This document shows positions 34,349 through 38,534 of a DNA stretch of 38,534 nucleotides, piece after piece. Position numbers and translations under genes: made by a program. The stretch comes from Paracoccaceae bacterium (GTDB taxonomy: Bacteria; Pseudomonadota; Alphaproteobacteria; Rhodobacterales; Rhodobacteraceae): contig PUOA01000305.1 of NCBI GenBank assembly GCA_003551925.1, positions 1-38,534 on the forward strand, written 5' to 3'. Each line of letters starts with the position of its first letter. The stretch's first letter is position 1. The notes under the pieces were generated by a model. It did not search any database and was not told the DNA's origin. It saw nothing but the letters and a program-made list of their open reading frames with translations.

Positions 34349-34564
34349 GTCCAAATGGCGGCCCCATTGCCGCCGACCCCACATCCCAATCGCATCACGC
34401 CGGGGTCAGGGCGTCACGTCTCGGATGACCGCGCGGATACAGGAAAACCGCAGCCAAGGAAAGCGGCGATGCGCCCGTGCGGGGGCTGGCCGGCCGGAAA
34501 CGGGGTTGCAGGGTCGCCGTGCAGGGTCTACGTAGGCGACGTTCTCAAACCCGAGCCTGGCTGC

Positions 34565-34927
34565 ATGCAAAACATCGTCCTGACCGTTCATCTTCTGCTC
34601 GCGCTGGCGCTGATCGCCGTGGTGCTTCTGCAGCGCTCCGAAGGGGGCGGGCTGGGCATCGGGGGCGGCGGTGGTCCGCAGGCAAGCCGCCCGCCGCTGA
34701 CCGGGCTGGCCAAGATGACCTGGGCGCTGGCGATCGCGTTCATCGCCACGTCGCTGACGCTGACGGTGATTGCGGCGCAGCAAAGCGCGACGACCTCGGT
34801 GCTGGACCGGCTTGGTGTGCCCACGGTGCCGGCGCCGACCCCGGCCGAGCCATCCTTGCCCGATGCCGATGGTCTGCTGCCGCCGCCCGCGGACGATGCG
34901 CCGCTGACGCCGCCGCGCGCCGACTGA
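34565..34927 (+). CDS. secG: Preprotein translocase subunit SecG
   Basis: MQNIVLTVHLLLALALIAVVLLQRSEGGGLGIGGGGG; second TM segment; upstream of pyrG. Confidence 0.95.
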   Translation: MQNIVLTVHLLLALALIAVVLLQRSEGGGLGIGGGGGPQASRPPLTGLAKMTWALAIAFIATSLTLTVIAAQQSATTSVLDRLGVPTVPAPTPAEPSLPDADGLLPPPADDAPLTPPRAD

Positions 34928-35061
34928 GCGACATCATCACCACACGCAACCGCTGAGCGTGGGGCGGCCGGGGTCGGCTTGCGCTGCGGGAGCGATTGGC
35001 CTATGCCTCGGGTCCCGTGGCACGCGGCAGGCCCAGACACGTCACGGGGAGGTTCCAGAAC

Positions 35062-36705
35062 ATGGCGCGGTATGTGTTCATCACCGGGGGTGTGGTGTCC
35101 TCGCTGGGCAAGGGGCTGGCCTCGGCCGCGCTGGGGGCGTTGTTGCAGGCGCGCGGCTTCACCGTGCGGTTGCGCAAGCTGGACCCGTATCTGAACGTCG
35201 ACCCCGGCACCATGTCGCCGTTCGAACACGGCGAGGTGTTCGTCACCGATGACGGCGCCGAGACCGACCTGGACCTCGGCCATTACGAGCGCTTTACCGG
35301 TGTCCCCGCGCGGCGCACCGATTCGATCAGCTCGGGCCGCATCTACATGAACGTGCTCGAGAAGGAGCGCCGCGGCGACTATCTGGGCAAGACGATCCAG
35401 GTGATCCCGCATGTCACCAATGAAATCAAGGACTTCCTGTCCGTGGGTGACGGTGAGACGGATTTCATGCTGTGCGAGATCGGCGGCACCGTCGGCGATA
35501 TCGAGGGTCTGCCGTTCTTCGAGGCGATCCGCCAGTTCGCGCATGAGCGCCCGCGCGGGCAGTGTATCTTCATGCATCTGACGCTGCTGCCCTGGCTTGC
35601 CGCCAGCGGCGAGCTGAAGACCAAGCCCACGCAGCATTCGGTCAAGGAACTGCGCGCCATCGGCATCGCGCCCGACGTGCTGGTGTGCCGGTCCGAACAG
35701 CCGATCCCCGACAAGGAGCGCGCCAAGATCGCGCTGTTCTGCAACGTGCGCCCCGAGGCGGTGATCCCCGCCTACGACCTGCGCTCGATCTACGAGGCGC
35801 CGCTGGCCTATCACAAGGTCGGGCTGGATCAGGCGGTGCTGGACGCCTTCGGCATCGCTCCCGCGCCGCGCCCCGACATGCGCCGCTGGGAAGACGTGAT
35901 GGACCGGCTCGAGAACGCCGAAGGGCAGGTCCGCGTGGCCATCATCGGCAAGTACACGCAGCTCGAAGACGCCTACAAGTCGATCAAGGAGGCGCTGACG
36001 CATGGCGGCATGGCCAACCGCGTCGGCGTCCATGTGGAGTGGATCGATGCCGAGATCTTCGAGCGCGAGGACCCCGCGCCGTATCTTCAGGGCATCCACG
36101 CGATTCTTGTGCCGGGCGGCTTCGGCGAGCGCGGCACCGAAGGCAAGATCCGCGCTGCCGCCTGGGCGCGCGAGCGCAAGATCCCGTATCTGGGTATTTG
36201 CCTCGGGATGCAGATGGCGGTGGTCGAGGCCGCGCGCAACCTGGCGGGCCTGCCCGATGCCGGTTCCGAGGAGTTCGACCACGAGGCCGGCGCGAAGCGG
36301 TTCACCCCGGTGGTGTATCACCTGAAGGAGTGGGTCCAGGGCAATCACCGCGTCGAACGCCGCCCCGGCGACGACAAGGGCGGCACCATGCGGCTGGGCG
36401 CGTATTCGGCGACGCTCGCCGACGGTTCGCGCGCGGCCGAGGTCTATGGCGGCACGAAGATCGAGGAACGCCACCGCCACCGCTACGAGGTCGACATCGC
36501 GTTTCGCGAGAAGCTCGAGGAGGCGGGCCTGCGGTTCTCGGGCATGTCCCCCGATGGGCGGCTGCCCGAGATCGTCGAGCACGCGGGGCATCCATGGTTC
36601 ATCGGCGTGCAGTTCCACCCCGAGCTGAAATCCAAACCCTTCGCGCCGCACCCGCTGTTCGCCGACTTCATCCGCGCCGCGGTGGAGACCTCGCGCCTCG
36701 TCTGA
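35062..36705 (+). CDS. pyrG: CTP synthase
   Basis: [32 protein letters not shown]; glutaminase [28 protein letters not shown]. Confidence 0.98.
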   Translation: MARYVFITGGVVSSLGKGLASAALGALLQARGFTVRLRKLDPYLNVDPGTMSPFEHGEVFVTDDGAETDLDLGHYERFTGVPARRTDSISSGRIYMNVLEKERRGDYLGKTIQVIPHVTNEIKDFLSVGDGETDFMLCEIGGTVGDIEGLPFFEAIRQFAHERPRGQCIFMHLTLLPWLAASGELKTKPTQHSVKELRAIGIAPDVLVCRSEQPIPDKERAKIALFCNVRPEAVIPAYDLRSIYEAPLAYHKVGLDQAVLDAFGIAPAPRPDMRRWEDVMDRLENAEGQVRVAIIGKYTQLEDAYKSIKEALTHGGMANRVGVHVEWIDAEIFEREDPAPYLQGIHAILVPGGFGERGTEGKIRAAAWARERKIPYLGICLGMQMAVVEAARNLAGLPDAGSEEFDHEAGAKRFTPVVYHLKEWVQGNHRVERRPGDDKGGTMRLGAYSATLADGSRAAEVYGGTKIEERHRHRYEVDIAFREKLEEAGLRFSGMSPDGRLPEIVEHAGHPWFIGVQFHPELKSKPFAPHPLFADFIRAAVETSRLV

Positions 36706-36711
36706 CACGCT

Positions 36712-36790
36712 GCCCGGGCCTGCCCCCCGGTCGCGCCGCGGCGCCCACCCACCCGCCCCGCCGCGGCGCGACCGGGGCGCAGGCCCGGGC
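36712..36790 (+). repeat. 32-nt near-perfect inverted repeat (1 mismatch) with a 15-nt C-rich loop; minus strand carries GGGGCGGGTGGGTGGG
   Basis: GCCCGGGCCTGCCCCCCGGTCGCGCCGCGGCG (36712-36743) / CGCCGCGGCGCGACCGGGGCGCAGGCCCGGGC (36759-36790). Confidence 0.85.
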
Positions 36791-36866
36791 GGGGACATGG
36801 GGCAAGGACTTGCCCTGGCGGGCGCGCGGAACAGATCGGAAAGTGATACATCGCCGCGGAGCCGCC

Positions 36867-37979
36867 ATGATCAACGCCCCCCCGATCCCCGCCGGACAGG
36901 CGCTGAAGCTGCTGGAAACGGGCTGGCAGGCGCAGGCTGCAGGCACGCTCACCGCCAGCTGGATGCTGCATGGCCGCCCCGGCATCGGCAAGACCGAGAT
37001 CGTGCAGACGCTCGCCGGGCGGATCGGTGCGCGGCTCTTTGACCTGCGCCTGACCACAATCGAGCCGCAGGACCTGCGCGGGTTGCCGTTCTTCGACATG
37101 GAGCGCCAGCGCACCGTCTGGTTCCGCCCCGAGGATCTGCCCGACGACCCCGAGCGCCCGTCGGTGCTGTTCCTGGACGAGCTGACCGCCGCCGCGCCGC
37201 AGTTGCAACCGACCGTGTATGGTCTCTTGCAGGAACGCCGCGTGGGCCCGCACCGGCTGCCGCAGAGCTGCTTCGTGGTCGCTGCCGGCAACACGGTCGA
37301 GGATGGCGCGATCGCCTATGAGATGGGGACCGCGCTCAGCGACCGGCTGGTGCATCTGCAACTGACCGCCGAGGCCGATGACTGGCTCGCGGGTTATGCG
37401 GTGCCGCAGGGGCTGGACCCGGCGGTGATCGGCTTCATCCGCACCCGCCCCGACCGGCTGGATACGCTCGAGGAGGCGCTGCGCCGCGGCGAGGTCATCG
37501 CCGCCACGCCGCGGTCCTGGGCGCGGGTCTCGGCGCTGATGGGCGCAATCGGCGACCGCCGGCTGCGCAACCTCGCCATCGCCGGGGTGCTGGGCGAGGC
37601 GGTGGCGGCCGAATTCCTGCTGATCGCCGACGAGATCGCGGCGACGGTGCAGCTTGACGCGATGCTCGAAGCGTCCGCCCGCGAGCGCACCAGTCTCTAT
37701 CCTGCCTCGATGCACGGGCTCTCGGCGCTGGTCTATGCGCTCGTCACCCGCGCCGACGCCGCGCGCCTGCCGGCCATCATCGAGATCATGGCCGGGCTCC
37801 GCGAGCTGGGCGAGACGCGCGGCGCTCCGTTCGACGCGATGCCGCTGGCCGAGCTCGCCTCGCACGGGTTCGAGCTGTTGATCCGCAAGGCGCTGGAGAA
37901 TGGCTGGGAAGACGCCTTCGTCGACTCGCCCGCCTATGCCGCCTATGCCGCCGAACGCGCCCGGCTGGGGCTGGAATGA
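36867..37979 (+). CDS. MoxR-type AAA+ ATPase
   Basis: Walker A GRPGIGKTEIVQTLAG; Walker B PSVLFLDELTAA; sensor NTVEDGAIAYEMGTALSDRLVHL. Confidence 0.88.
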   Translation: MINAPPIPAGQALKLLETGWQAQAAGTLTASWMLHGRPGIGKTEIVQTLAGRIGARLFDLRLTTIEPQDLRGLPFFDMERQRTVWFRPEDLPDDPERPSVLFLDELTAAAPQLQPTVYGLLQERRVGPHRLPQSCFVVAAGNTVEDGAIAYEMGTALSDRLVHLQLTAEADDWLAGYAVPQGLDPAVIGFIRTRPDRLDTLEEALRRGEVIAATPRSWARVSALMGAIGDRRLRNLAIAGVLGEAVAAEFLLIADEIAATVQLDAMLEASARERTSLYPASMHGLSALVYALVTRADAARLPAIIEIMAGLRELGETRGAPFDAMPLAELASHGFELLIRKALENGWEDAFVDSPAYAAYAAERARLGLE

Positions 37980-38534
37980 CCGCGCCGGCGCGGCACTCGG
38001 CCCGTGCGTCGGCGACGTTGCAGGCGCTGACCGAGGCCGACCCGGCGCTCGCCGCGCTGTCGCTGTGGTGCGCACACCGCGACGACGACGCCCTTGTCCC
38101 GCCTGCCGAGACCGCGGGCACCGAAATCCGCTACGGCCCCGGCTTCAGCGCGCTTGCGCCGCATGAACGCGTCGGGCTGGCGGGGCACCACATCCTGCAC
38201 GCGAGCCTGCAGCATTCGGCGCGGATGGCCGACATGGCGCTGCGGCTCGGCGACCGGTTCGACCCCGAGCTCTGGCAGATCGCCGCCGACGCGGTGGTGA
38301 ACGAAGCGATCCTTGCCGCCGGGCACGCGCTGCCGCGCCCGGCGCTGACGCTGGCGGGGCTGCTCAAGCAGGTGGGCGACGCCAGCGACCCGGCGCTGGC
38401 GCTGTCGGAATGGGATTGCGAGCGGCTCTATCACCGGCTCGCGCTGTCGGCGACGGGGGCAGGGCGGGCGAAGTCGCATGCGCGCGCGCAAGGGTTCCGC
38501 CCCGATCTGCGCGCCGCCGGGGCGCAGGCCGCGC
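37976..38534 (+). CDS. vWA/metallopeptidase-like (DUF2201-type N-terminal) protein, truncated by the window end
   Basis: My own translation (absent from the ORF track because no stop is reached): MTAPARHSARASATLQALTEADPALAALSLWC...HERVGLAGHHILHASLQHSARM; ATGA overlap with the AAA gene. Confidence 0.65.
   Translation, partial: MTAPARHSARASATLQALTEADPALAALSLWCAHRDDDALVPPAETAGTEIRYGPGFSALAPHERVGLAGHHILHASLQHSARMADMALRLGDRFDPELWQIAADAVVNEAILAAGHALPRPALTLAGLLKQVGDASDPALALSEWDCERLYHRLALSATGAGRAKSHARAQGFRPDLRAAGAQAA

Noticed and set aside
32100-34535. 811-aa plus-strand ORF antisense to pnp
   Set aside because: Antisense shadow of a highly conserved pnp gene
34632-34674. G-quadruplex-like GGGGGCGGGCTGGGCATCGGGGG in secG
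   Set aside because: Explained by the conserved glycine-rich EGGGLGIGGGG segment of SecG
34588-36798. 736-aa minus-strand ORF antisense to secG/pyrG
   Set aside because: Antisense shadow; pyrG is unambiguous on the plus strand

Overview
The window is a high-GC alphaproteobacterial chromosomal segment, Rhodobacteraceae-like by gene content and order. It is almost fully coding, with about 41 genes or gene fragments supported. No rRNA, tRNA, CRISPR array, transposase or phage gene was recognised. Main blocks: (i) a taurine/sulfonate-type ABC transporter with an HpsN/HisD-family dehydrogenase, DegT-type aminotransferase, SDR and MDR alcohol dehydrogenase (probable organosulfonate catabolism, 1-6295); (ii) tpiA and a sufT/acetyltransferase/sufA operon; (iii) tgt, slyX, a 2-hydroxyacid dehydrogenase and an MhqO/MhqD-like pair with a LysR regulator; (iv) an S49 peptidase, CaCA antiporter, tsaE, trhO and pncA-pncB; (v) an oligopeptide ABC operon in D-F-A-B-C order; (vi) glnB-glnA, nnr, msrC-like, cytochrome c, pnp, secG and pyrG; (vii) a MoxR-type AAA ATPase with a truncated metallopeptidase-like partner. 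The most notable structure outside the genes is three stem-loops just 3' of sufA, tsaE and pyrG. Each has a C-rich loop on the sense strand, so the template strand carries a four-tract G-quadruplex motif with 1-nt loops. Two of them share an exact 22-nt core. No U-tract follows any of them.
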